The notes below the pieces were generated by a model. That model saw only the letters and a program-made list of their open reading frames with translations. It did no database searches and had not been told where the DNA came from. This document shows positions 50,015 to 59,674 of a stretch of DNA of 64,000 nucleotides, piece after piece. Source of the DNA: GCA-2732755 sp965228265 (lineage in GTDB: Bacteria; Planctomycetota; Phycisphaerae; Phycisphaerales; UBA1924); assembly GCA_965228265.1 (NCBI GenBank), contig OZ245804.1, forward strand, positions 1,860,001 to 1,924,000, written 5' to 3'. Numbering within the stretch: the first letter of the stretch is position 1; each line of letters starts with the position of its first letter. Both the position numbers and the translations under genes were made by a program.

Positions 50015-51223
50015 TTAGGCGTCGTCGAGCACGTCGACGGCTTCGAAGCTCTTGCCCTCGAGCATCTCGAGCGAAGCGCCGCCGCCGGTGGAGACGTGGC
50101 TGACCTTGTCGGCGAGCCCGAACTTCTCGATTGCAGCCGCGCTGTCGCCGCCGCCGACGATGGTGGTCGCGCCCTTCTCGGTGGCTTCGACCAGGGCCTT
50201 GGCGACCTGCTCGGTGCCGATGCGGAAGGGACGCCACTCGAAGACGCCCATGGGCCCATTCCAGACGACGGTCTTGGCGTTACGGATGACGCGAGCGAAT
50301 TCGCCCTGCGTTTCCGGGCCGATGTCGAGGCCCATGAAGCCTTCCTGGATGTGCTCACCGAAGACCTCGATGTCGCCGCCGCCGTCCTCGTCGAAGGCCT
50401 TGCCGCAGACATGGTCCTTGGGGAGGTAGAGCTCGGCATCGAGCTTGGCGGCCAGGTCGATGGCACGCTTGGCGTCATCGATGCGGTCTTCCTCGACGCG
50501 TGAGTCGCCGACGTCTTTCCCCTGTGCTTTCAGGAAGGTGTAGGCCATCGCGCCGCCGACGATGATGGCGTCGGCTTTGGGGAGCAGGTGCTCGATGGCG
50601 GCCATCTTGTCGGAGACCTTCGCGCCACCAAGAACGATGACGAATGGCTTCGCGGGGCTCGAGATCGCCTCGGAGAGGTAGCGGATCTCTTTCTCGACGA
50701 GGAAGCCGGTGACGCGCGGCTTGCCGTCCATCGCGCGGGGCACGCCGACCATCGAGGCATGGGCGCGGTGGCACGTGCCGAAGGCGTCGTTGACGTAGAC
50801 GTCGCCGAGCTGCGCAATCGTGCCGGCCAGTTCGCTCGAACCCGAGGTCTCGCCCTTGTGGAATCGCAGGTTCTCGAGCAGCAGCACGTCGCCGTCCTTC
50901 ATCGCGTTGACGGCGTCGGCAGCGGCCTGATCGGTGCAGTCCTGGCTCGGGAAGGCGACGGGTTTGTTGAGCAGCTCGCTCAGGCGATCGGCGACCACCT
51001 TCAGCGAGTACTTCGCCTCGTGGCCTTCGCCCTTGGGTCGGCCAAGATGGCTCATCAGGACTGCCTTGCCGCCGCGGTCGATCACGCTTCGGATCGTGGG
51101 CAGGGCGGCCTCGATACGGCGGTCATCGGTGATCTTGCCGTCCTCCAGCGGGACGTTGAAGTCCACGCGGATAAGAACGCGCTTGCCCGAGACATCGACG
51201 GCGTCGATCGACTTCTTGGCCAT
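50015..51223 (-). CDS. pgk: phosphoglycerate kinase
   Basis: A 402-residue glycolytic enzyme that transfers phosphate from 1,3-bisphosphoglycerate to ADP. Signature RVDFNVPLEDGKITDD is near residues 19-34, SHLGRPKGE near 58-66, LLLENLRFHKGE near 112-123, the nucleotide-site VLGGAKVSDK near 195-204, and the closing TIVGGGDSAAA and STGGGASLEMLEG. The length is typical. The ATG has GGGGAG further upstream. It lies 64 bases after atpH on the same strand, where atpA would be expected, so it is probably cotranscribed with the F0 genes. Confidence 0.97.
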   Translation of the reverse strand: MAKKSIDAVDVSGKRVLIRVDFNVPLEDGKITDDRRIEAALPTIRSVIDRGGKAVLMSHLGRPKGEGHEAKYSLKVVADRLSELLNKPVAFPSQDCTDQAAADAVNAMKDGDVLLLENLRFHKGETSGSSELAGTIAQLGDVYVNDAFGTCHRAHASMVGVPRAMDGKPRVTGFLVEKEIRYLSEAISSPAKPFVIVLGGAKVSDKMAAIEHLLPKADAIIVGGAMAYTFLKAQGKDVGDSRVEEDRIDDAKRAIDLAAKLDAELYLPKDHVCGKAFDEDGGGDIEVFGEHIQEGFMGLDIGPETQGEFARVIRNAKTVVWNGPMGVFEWRPFRIGTEQVAKALVEATEKGATTIVGGGDSAAAIEKFGLADKVSHVSTGGGASLEMLEGKSFEAVDVLDDA

Positions 51224-51287
51224 GGTGATCCGCTCTCCCCTTGCTGGGAATGGTCCGCGCAAAGGCGCGGGGGTGTGGTGGTTGCGT

Positions 51288-51914
51288 TCAGCCCTCGTCG
51301 GAGGGGGTGTCTTCGAAGGTGCGCTCGGCCGCGGCTCGCAGCGACGAGCCGCCCTGGTCGGCGAGCTGGTCGCGCATCTTGCGGAGACGTGTCTGGAGCG
51401 AGGCGTCGATGAGCTTGTCACCGATCTGCAGCCGCACGCCGCCGATCATCGAGGGATCGGTGTAGGGGTGCACGACGGCTTCCTTGCCCAAGGCGGCATT
51501 GAGCTGGGACTTGATCTTGGCGATCTCGCCCGAGTCGACGGGCTGGGCGGTGTAGAGATCGACCTCGACGCGTCCCAGCTTCTGCTGGACCATCTCGTCG
51601 AGGGATTCGACGATCGGGATGAGGTGCGAGAGGCGATGCTTCTCGTTGAGCACTTTCAGGAACCGGAGGGTCAGGTCGCTCACCTTGCCGGTGAACATCG
51701 CGTCGAGGCTCTTGGTGCGATCGGCCTGCTTGAGCACGCGCGACGAGAGGAACTCGCTGAACTGCGCATCGCCCCGGGCGATCTCGAGGATGTCCTCGAG
51801 TTCACCCAGCGTGTTCTCGACGGCGGTCTGGCCGCCCTGTTCGTCGGCGAGCTCGTACAGACTCTTGGCGTAGATCGTGGCGAGCGCGTCGGGCCTGGCA
51901 TCGGTGAGGGGCAT
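51288..51914 (-). CDS. atpH: ATP synthase F1 delta subunit
   Basis: A 208-residue subunit of the peripheral stalk that joins F1 to subunit b. The N-terminal six-helix domain starts ATIYAKSLYELADEQ, which matches the AxxYAxALfelA family start, and FLKVLNEKHRLSHL marks the end of that domain. The conserved C-terminal IGGVRLQIGDKLIDASLQTRL near residues 160-180 confirms the identity. A 25-residue charged tail follows. GGAG precedes the ATG. It sits 20 bases after atpF. Downstream comes pgk instead of atpA. Confidence 0.92.
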   Translation of the reverse strand: MPLTDARPDALATIYAKSLYELADEQGGQTAVENTLGELEDILEIARGDAQFSEFLSSRVLKQADRTKSLDAMFTGKVSDLTLRFLKVLNEKHRLSHLIPIVESLDEMVQQKLGRVEVDLYTAQPVDSGEIAKIKSQLNAALGKEAVVHPYTDPSMIGGVRLQIGDKLIDASLQTRLRKMRDQLADQGGSSLRAAAERTFEDTPSDEG

Positions 51915-51934
51915 GGGGGGCTCCAGTCTGCTCT

Positions 51935-52624
51935 TTAGCGGCCTGCTGCGGCGAGTTCGGACACGGCTTCATCGACCAGACGCTGCTGGTCCTGGGCGTT
52001 GACCTCGCGGCCGAGGATCTTGCCAGCCACGCTGGTCGCCAGGTTCGCGGCCTCGCTGTAGATCTCGCCGACCGCGGCACGCTTGGCCGACTCGATCTCA
52101 CGCTTGGCCTTCTCCTTCATCGCCGAAAGCTCGGCGTCGGCCTTGGCCTTGAGCTCGGCTGCCAGCTTCTGCTGGTCGGCGCGGGCCTGGTCGAGCATCT
52201 GCTGCGCCTCGGCGCGGGCCTCGCTCAGCGACTTCTCGTACGACTCCAGCGCGTCCTTGGCCTGCTTGCGAGCGTTCTCGGCGGCCTCGATCTCACCCTT
52301 GATCTTCGCGGCACGCTCGTCCAGACCCTTGCTGATCGTGGGCCAGACCTTCGCACCGAGCACACCGGCCACGACCAGGAAGACGATGACGGCTGTGATG
52401 CCCGTCACGACGCCCTGCTTGACGCTCGGGATCGCGCCGACAGTCTCGTGCGAGGCGTGAGCGCCGTGGGTGTCGTCGCCGTGGGCGTCCTGGGCGTGGG
52501 TGTCGGCGGCGTGATCGTCGACGGCATGGGTGTCCTGCTCGTGGCCTTCCTGGGCGAGAGCGAGTGACGCCGGGACGGCGATCGAGAGGCCGATGGAGAG
52601 CTGAAGGTAACGGTCGCGGGCCAT
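51935..52624 (-). CDS. atpF: ATP synthase F0 subunit b with His/Asp pentad extension
   Basis: A 229-residue stalk subunit. A signal-like hydrophobic segment (residues 8-24, ending ALAQ) is followed by a His/Asp-rich stretch at residues 28-59, in which histidines 28, 33, 38, 43, 48 and 53 are spaced every five residues (HxxDx units). The standard b-subunit membrane helix is at about 71-91, followed by a long charged coiled coil (KIKGEIEAAENARKQAKDAL) and a C-terminal delta-binding region. I use ATG 52624, with GGAG eight bases upstream; ATG 52645 would add seven residues. The extra N-terminus is unusual, since most b subunits begin directly with the membrane helix. Confidence 0.9.
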   Translation of the reverse strand: MARDRYLQLSIGLSIAVPASLALAQEGHEQDTHAVDDHAADTHAQDAHGDDTHGAHASHETVGAIPSVKQGVVTGITAVIVFLVVAGVLGAKVWPTISKGLDERAAKIKGEIEAAENARKQAKDALESYEKSLSEARAEAQQMLDQARADQQKLAAELKAKADAELSAMKEKAKREIESAKRAAVGEIYSEAANLATSVAGKILGREVNAQDQQRLVDEAVSELAAAGR

Positions 52625-52736
52625 TGCGTGGTCTCCGGGTTTCATGGCTCGGGCTTCCTGGCCCGAGTTTGGTCCTTCTGAGAAAAGCCTCCCCGCGCCG
52701 GGTCGGGCGCGGGGAAGTGAATGCACAATTGCCGAA

Positions 52737-53033
52737 TCAGGCGAGGAAGCCGACGGCGACGGCGAAGAGGGTCGCACCTTCGATAAGGGCGGCCGCGAGG
52801 ATCATGTTGATCTGGATCTTACCGGCGGCCTCGGGCTGACGGGCGATCGACTCGACCGCGCTCTTGCCGACGAGGCCGATGCCCAGACCACCGCCGACGA
52901 CGGCCAGGCCCGCACCGAGAACGGCAAGGCCCTTGCCCGTGCCGGTCGCGGCTTCCTGAGCCAGCACCGCGGTCGCGGGGAGGGTCATGGCAGCGGTGAA
53001 GAGAGCGTTGCGTGCGATCTTCTTGAGGTTCAT
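52737..53033 (-). CDS. atpE: ATP synthase F0 subunit c
   Basis: A 98-residue proteolipid that forms the rotor ring. The first 26 residues (MNLKKIARNALF to LAQ) look like a cleavable signal peptide, an addition seen in some bacterial c subunits. The mature part is a helical hairpin with the loop SIARQPEA and the ion-binding Glu in AALIEGATLFA on helix 2. The residues around this Glu lack the Gln and Ser/Thr-Tyr set of sodium-binding rings, so proton coupling is expected. AAAGGA precedes the ATG. It lies between atpB (87 bases upstream) and atpF. Confidence 0.95.
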   Translation of the reverse strand: MNLKKIARNALFTAAMTLPATAVLAQEAATGTGKGLAVLGAGLAVVGGGLGIGLVGKSAVESIARQPEAAGKIQINMILAAALIEGATLFAVAVGFLA

Positions 53034-53120
53034 TCTGCGTTTCCTTTCAGCGCCCCGTCAGGGGCAGAGTTGTGCGCGGGAGGTGTGACATGCTTGCTCG
53101 CGGCAAGCGCGGCCCGTTAT

Positions 53121-54044
53121 TCACGCGTGGGCGTGCTCGTGGTCGCTGGCATGGTCGTGCCCGTGCTCGTGACCATGCTCGTCGTGATGATCCATAAGGG
53201 AGATAAACACTGCGGTGAGGAACATGAAGATGAACGCCTGGAGGAAGGCGACGAAGAGCTCGAGAATCATGATCGCAAACGCGCCGAGGAACGACACGAC
53301 CGTCACCGGGCCCTTGATCACGAAGGCCTCGTTCCACACCACACCCACGAAGCCGATCAGCGTCGCAAGCAGGATGTGACCCGCGGTCATGTTCGCAAAC
53401 AGACGAATGGCAAGCGCCACCGGCTTGATGACGATCTGGCCCATGAACTCGAGGATGAAGATCATCCAGGCGACGAAGATCGGGGCGCCGCCCGTCATGT
53501 GACCGAAGTAGCCCGTGATGCCGAGTCGGGCGATCGCGGCCGCGTTGAAGACGATCGCAGCAACGACGGCCAGCACACCCGTGACCCAGATGTTTTGCGT
53601 CGCGGTGCCGCCGACCGGCGTCATGTGACCCTCGCGCCAGGCGGGGACGATCAGCTGCAGGATGTCCATGATCGGGACGAGCCCGAGCAGGTTGTTGACG
53701 AGGATGAAGAAGAAGATCGTCCAGAGGAACGGCATCAGCTTGTCGGTGCGGTCGTGCAGCAGCGGGCGGGCGACCTCCTCGCGGAGGTAGACGCAGATCA
53801 CCTCGATCATGTGCGCGAAGCGGTTCTTGGTGACGTACGCGCCGGCGCCCTCGGTCTTGACGTCGCCCGTCGAGACGTGCTTGGCGACCCACATCATCCC
53901 GAAGATCAGGATGATCGCGCTGAGCACGAGGTTGCCCTGATTGCCCGACCAGAGCCAGTAGCCGTTCTCCGACTTCCAGAACACGTGGTTCCACACGTGC
54001 GCGGAGGGGTCAGAAGCAGCGAGCGTGATGAGATTGCTTAGCAT
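53121..54044 (-). CDS. atpB: ATP synthase F0 subunit a with His-rich C-terminal tail
   Basis: A 307-residue membrane stator with five or six helices. The essential arginine is in ALAIRLFANMTAGH near residues 212-225. FFFILVNNLLGLVP and the ELFVAFLQAFIFMFL helix near 265-280 are conserved channel elements. The last 23 residues hold ten histidines along with Asp and Glu, beyond the usual end of the family; by the standard topology this tail would be cytoplasmic. Its ATG overlaps the end of the upstream membrane protein by 7 bases, so the genes are coupled. Confidence 0.94.
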   Translation of the reverse strand: MLSNLITLAASDPSAHVWNHVFWKSENGYWLWSGNQGNLVLSAIILIFGMMWVAKHVSTGDVKTEGAGAYVTKNRFAHMIEVICVYLREEVARPLLHDRTDKLMPFLWTIFFFILVNNLLGLVPIMDILQLIVPAWREGHMTPVGGTATQNIWVTGVLAVVAAIVFNAAAIARLGITGYFGHMTGGAPIFVAWMIFILEFMGQIVIKPVALAIRLFANMTAGHILLATLIGFVGVVWNEAFVIKGPVTVVSFLGAFAIMILELFVAFLQAFIFMFLTAVFISLMDHHDEHGHEHGHDHASDHEHAHA

Positions 54045-54487
54045 GTCGAGCTCGACTCCACGCCGACGGATCCGTCGGCTTTCTTCCGTTCCATGGACAT
54101 GAGAATCGCGATCGCGACGGTGGACTCAATGAGGAGCATCAGCCCCGCGCCGGTCACCACTCCAAGCCACACGGGGCGGCTTTCAAAGTTTCCAACTTCT
54201 GTCAGGATGAGGGCCGCGAACATCGCAAGGAGCATCCTGGCGACCGAAGCGCCCAGAACCGCCATCCCGAAGTACTCCGCCGACCGGACCAGAACCGGGA
54301 GCAGGCCGAGCATCGAGACAACAAACACGAGCGCCGAGGTCTGAAGAGCGGGGGCGTTCTCACCACCGACGGCGCTTGCTGCGGCAAACGCGCAGGCCGA
54401 CGCGAGAACACCGGCCGCGAGCATCACACCCGCGTAGAGCGACCGAGGGGGCTGATTGGTAGAGACAGCCGACACGCTCTTGTTCAC
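54038..54487 (-). CDS. four-TM AtpI-like protein of the ATP synthase cluster
   Basis: A 149-residue membrane protein with four hydrophobic segments (about residues 18-39, 51-68, 75-98 and 105-128) and a short charged C-terminus. It lies between an AtpZ-like gene and atpB and overlaps atpB by 7 bases, where the poorly conserved atpI gene is expected. AtpI proteins help c-ring assembly or form a cation channel with AtpZ. Sequence identity to AtpI cannot be judged by eye. I start it at GTG 54487; the upstream open frame is Pro/Arg/Cys-rich and probably not translated. No good Shine-Dalgarno site is visible, so the start is uncertain. Confidence 0.6.
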   Translation of the reverse strand: MNKSVSAVSTNQPPRSLYAGVMLAAGVLASACAFAAASAVGGENAPALQTSALVFVVSMLGLLPVLVRSAEYFGMAVLGASVARMLLAMFAALILTEVGNFESRPVWLGVVTGAGLMLLIESTVAIAILMSMERKKADGSVGVESSSTC

Positions 54488-54625
54488 GCTCCAACAGGGG
54501 GACTTGAGACGGGAAATCGCCCGACACGACCGGCCTCGGATGAGGGGGCAAACGATAGTCCCCCGGCTTCTCATCGGCAAGCGTTCGGGCCCACCAGAAG
54601 GGCCTCTCAAAGCCCCTGGCCGGGC

Positions 54626-55018
54626 TCAATCGGGGTGCCCGGATCCCTGTTCGGACCGACGCCGACGCTCCCGCTCGGCCTGCTCCTTCGCCTCGGCCTT
54701 GAGCGTCGAGCGGATCAGCCGGGTCGCCGCCAACGCGAACCCGAGCGCCAGCCCGATGACCGCGCCCCAGGGGCCCGTTTTCTGCCAGTAGTCGATGCCC
54801 CACCCGACCACAAAGCCCCCGATGGTGGTGAAGACAAGGTCGAGGGCCATCCCCCAGGCCTTGGCGGTGTCGCCCAAGCTCTCGCGGCGCTGGGCTGGCC
54901 TGTCGGCTGTGGGGGGACCCGACTTCTCGCGCAGCACCTCGGGGATCGCCAGCCGGGGATCATCCGCCTCGGGGGGCTCGATCTTGCGTTCGGGTGGGTT
55001 GGGCTGGTCGGTGGTCAT
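54626..55018 (-). CDS. atpZ: AtpZ/AtpI-type accessory protein of ATP synthase
   Basis: A 130-residue protein with a disordered proline-rich N-terminal half (about residues 1-55), followed by two membrane helices. The core AWGMALDLVFTTIGGFVVGWGIDYW, read in two pieces, and TGPWGAVIGLALGFALA match the AtpZ (F0F1-ATPase gene 1) family. AtpZ with AtpI forms a magnesium or calcium transporter that serves the enzyme. The C-terminus is very basic and acidic in alternation. ATG 55018 is preferred to GTG 55045. It begins the atp cluster downstream of alaS, with hairpins in between. Confidence 0.85.
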   Translation of the reverse strand: MTTDQPNPPERKIEPPEADDPRLAIPEVLREKSGPPTADRPAQRRESLGDTAKAWGMALDLVFTTIGGFVVGWGIDYWQKTGPWGAVIGLALGFALAATRLIRSTLKAEAKEQAERERRRRSEQGSGHPD

Positions 55019-55042
55019 GGGCGACTCTGAATCTTGAGGTGC

Positions 55043-55065
55043 CACGGGTTGTCTGGCAACCCGTG
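55043..55065. promoter_or_regulatory. hairpin in the atpZ leader
   Basis: CACGGGTTG and CAACCCGTG form a perfect 9-bp stem with a 5-base TCTGG loop, 25 bases upstream of the atpZ ATG. There is no T-run. It may affect translation start or mRNA stability of the atp message. Confidence 0.5.
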
Positions 55066-55069
55066 CTTG

Positions 55070-55115
55070 TTCGGGTCACGGCTTGTCGAAAAACGGTCAA
55101 ACCGTGACACCCGAA
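55070..55115 (-). terminator. possible terminator/antiterminator pair after alaS
   Basis: On the minus strand a short ACGGT-TTG-ACCGT hairpin (55093-55105) is followed by a T-run at 55089-55092, which looks like a weak intrinsic terminator. A larger alternative stem pairs 55099-55115 with 55070-55084 (arms TTCGGGT..CACGG and CCGTGACCCGAA) and would exclude the short one. It lies between the alaS stop and the atp genes. Confidence 0.4.
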
Positions 55116-55128
55116 CTGGAGGACGATC

Positions 55129-58038
<2,910 letters not shown>

Positions 58039-58084
58039 GGGCTTGCGGGCTCCGGGTTCAATCCGAGGGGCTCTGGCTGCCGAC

Positions 58085-58090
58085 ATGGTA
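58085..58090 (-). promoter_or_regulatory. -10-like TACCAT upstream of alaS
   Basis: TACCAT lies 46 bases before the alaS ATG, which would give a leader of about 40 bases with GGAG near its end. It is a modest match in GC-rich sequence. Confidence 0.3.
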
Positions 58091-58163
58091 GAGGGGCGGG
58101 CGGGTGTTTCCTCCGGTTTGCCCGATTCCGGGTAGCTGTCCCAGCCTGAAAGGCGACGATCCG

Positions 58164-59579
58164 ATGAAGCGATACGACCTCTGTGTGATCGGGACCGGGC
58201 CGGCGGGGCAGCACGCGGCGATCCAGTCGGCCAAGCTCGGCAAGCGGGTGTGCGTGGTCGAGAAGCGACACGCGGTCGGTGGCGTCGCGGTCAACACGGG
58301 GACGATCCCCTCCAAGGCCCTGCGCGAGGCGATCCTGAACGTGGGGCACCTGTCCATCGCCTGCCCGACCCAGGCGGACTTCGCCTCGGTCCGCTCGGCC
58401 CTCTTTGCCAGCCTCCGCCGGAGCTGCTCGCGCGTGATCGGCAACGAGATCGAGACCGTCGAGACCAACCTCCGCAAGAACAACATCGACATCCACCACG
58501 GGGTGGCCAGCTTCCGCGACCCGCACACACTCGTCATCAACTCCGAGACGGACGAGATCATGGTGCAGGCGGACCACGTCTTCATCGCGGTGGGCACGGA
58601 GCCGGCCCTGCCAAGGGGCATCGGGTTCGACGGCACAACGATCCTGAGCTCGGACGACATCCAGAATATGACCGCGGCCCCGCACTCGATGATCGTCGTG
58701 GGTGGGGGTGTCATCGGCACCGAGTACGCCACCATGCTCCAGACGCTGGGCGTGAAGGTGACGCTCATCGAGGGACGCAGCCGACTGCTCGACTTCGTGG
58801 ACGCGGAGATCATCGAGGCGCTGCAGTTCCATTCGCGCCAGCAGGGCATGACGCTGCGCCTGGGCGAGAAGGTGACGAAGATCAGCGTGATCGACGCGGT
58901 GCCCGGCGCACGGACGGTGGACGGCCGGATGGCCGAGGCCGAGCTGGAATCGGGCAAGACGCTGCGGGCCGATGCGCTGCTGTACTGCATCGGGCGCCAG
59001 GGCGCAACGAAACAGCTCGGGCTCGAGCACGCGGGGTTGAGCGCCGACGGTCGCGGGCGGATCGAGGTGAACGACAACTTCCAGACGAGCGTGCCGCACA
59101 TCTACGCGGCGGGCGACGTGATCGGGTTCCCGGCGCTGGCGTCGACGAGCTACGAGCAGGGTCGGCTCGCGGCGTGTCATATGTTCGGCGTGCCGTGCGA
59201 GTCGATCTCCAAGCTGCTGCCCTACGGCATCTACGCCGTGCCCGAGATCTCGATGGTTGGGTGGACCGAGGAACAGCTCACCAAGGAGAGCATCCCGTAC
59301 GAGGCGGGCGTGGCCAGCTACCGCGAGATCGCGCGCGGGCACCTCTTGGGCGAGGAGTTCGGGATGCTCAAGCTCCTGATCCACCAGGAGTCGCACGTGG
59401 TTCTTGGCGTCCACGCCATCGGCGCGGGGGCGACGGAACTGATCCACATCGGGCAGACGGCTATCGCCTTCAAGGCGACGGCGGAGTACTTCGTCAACGC
59501 GGTCTTCAACTACCCGACGCTGGCCGAGTGCTACAAAGTGGCGGCGATGAACGGGCTGAACAAGCTCAGAGGGGTGTGA
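58164..59579 (+). CDS. sthA: soluble pyridine nucleotide transhydrogenase (SthA-like)
   Basis: A 471-residue flavoprotein disulfide reductase relative that moves hydride between NADPH and NAD. The FAD site is IGTGPAGQHAA near residues 8-18. The usual redox-active cysteine pair is replaced by NTGTIPSKALREA near 43-55, the signature of SthA rather than lipoamide dehydrogenase. The NAD(P) site is VVGGGVIGTEYA near 175-186, and YAAGDVIG near 315-322 closes FAD binding. The dimerisation domain is complete. ATG 58164 is preferred, with GAAAGGCG upstream; the open frame begins 20 codons earlier but lacks support. Confidence 0.93.
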   Translation: MKRYDLCVIGTGPAGQHAAIQSAKLGKRVCVVEKRHAVGGVAVNTGTIPSKALREAILNVGHLSIACPTQADFASVRSALFASLRRSCSRVIGNEIETVETNLRKNNIDIHHGVASFRDPHTLVINSETDEIMVQADHVFIAVGTEPALPRGIGFDGTTILSSDDIQNMTAAPHSMIVVGGGVIGTEYATMLQTLGVKVTLIEGRSRLLDFVDAEIIEALQFHSRQQGMTLRLGEKVTKISVIDAVPGARTVDGRMAEAELESGKTLRADALLYCIGRQGATKQLGLEHAGLSADGRGRIEVNDNFQTSVPHIYAAGDVIGFPALASTSYEQGRLAACHMFGVPCESISKLLPYGIYAVPEISMVGWTEEQLTKESIPYEAGVASYREIARGHLLGEEFGMLKLLIHQESHVVLGVHAIGAGATELIHIGQTAIAFKATAEYFVNAVFNYPTLAECYKVAAMNGLNKLRGV

Positions 59580-59586
59580 TATCTTT

Positions 59587-59649
59587 CTGACGAGCCAGAA
59601 GCGAGGAAGGGGTGTCGTTTATCCCTCGCTCGCGCTTCGGGCTCGTCAG
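59587..59649. repeat. inverted repeat of the planctomycete GAGCCCGAAGCG type
   Basis: Left arm CTGACGAGCCAGAAGCGAGG (59587-59606) pairs imperfectly with the right arm (59624-59649), which reads CCTCGCTCGCGCTTCGGG then CTCGTCAG. It lies directly after the sthA stop and could act as its terminator. The right arm complement contains GAGCCCGAAGCGCGAGCGAGG, whose close variants I recall as abundant intergenic repeats in planctomycete genomes. Confidence 0.75.
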
Positions 59650-59662
59650 GATCAATTGCACC

Positions 59663-59668
59663 TACCCT
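59663..59668 (+). promoter_or_regulatory. -10-like TACCCT before the delta-prime gene
   Basis: TACCCT, TCCCTC (6 bases), GTG 59675. It lies just past the inverted repeat and selects this GTG over one at 59612 that is buried inside the repeat. Confidence 0.45.
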
Positions 59669-59674
59669 TCCCTC

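Noticed and set aside
52737..53033. Sodium-coupled ATP synthase
   Set aside because: Subunit c lacks the Gln on helix 1 and the Ser/Thr-Tyr pair after the Glu that mark sodium-binding rings.
59612..59674. Upstream GTG start for the delta-prime gene
   Set aside because: It lies inside an inverted repeat with AGGAAGG too close to be a ribosome site; GTG 59675 has the TACCCT/6-nt arrangement.
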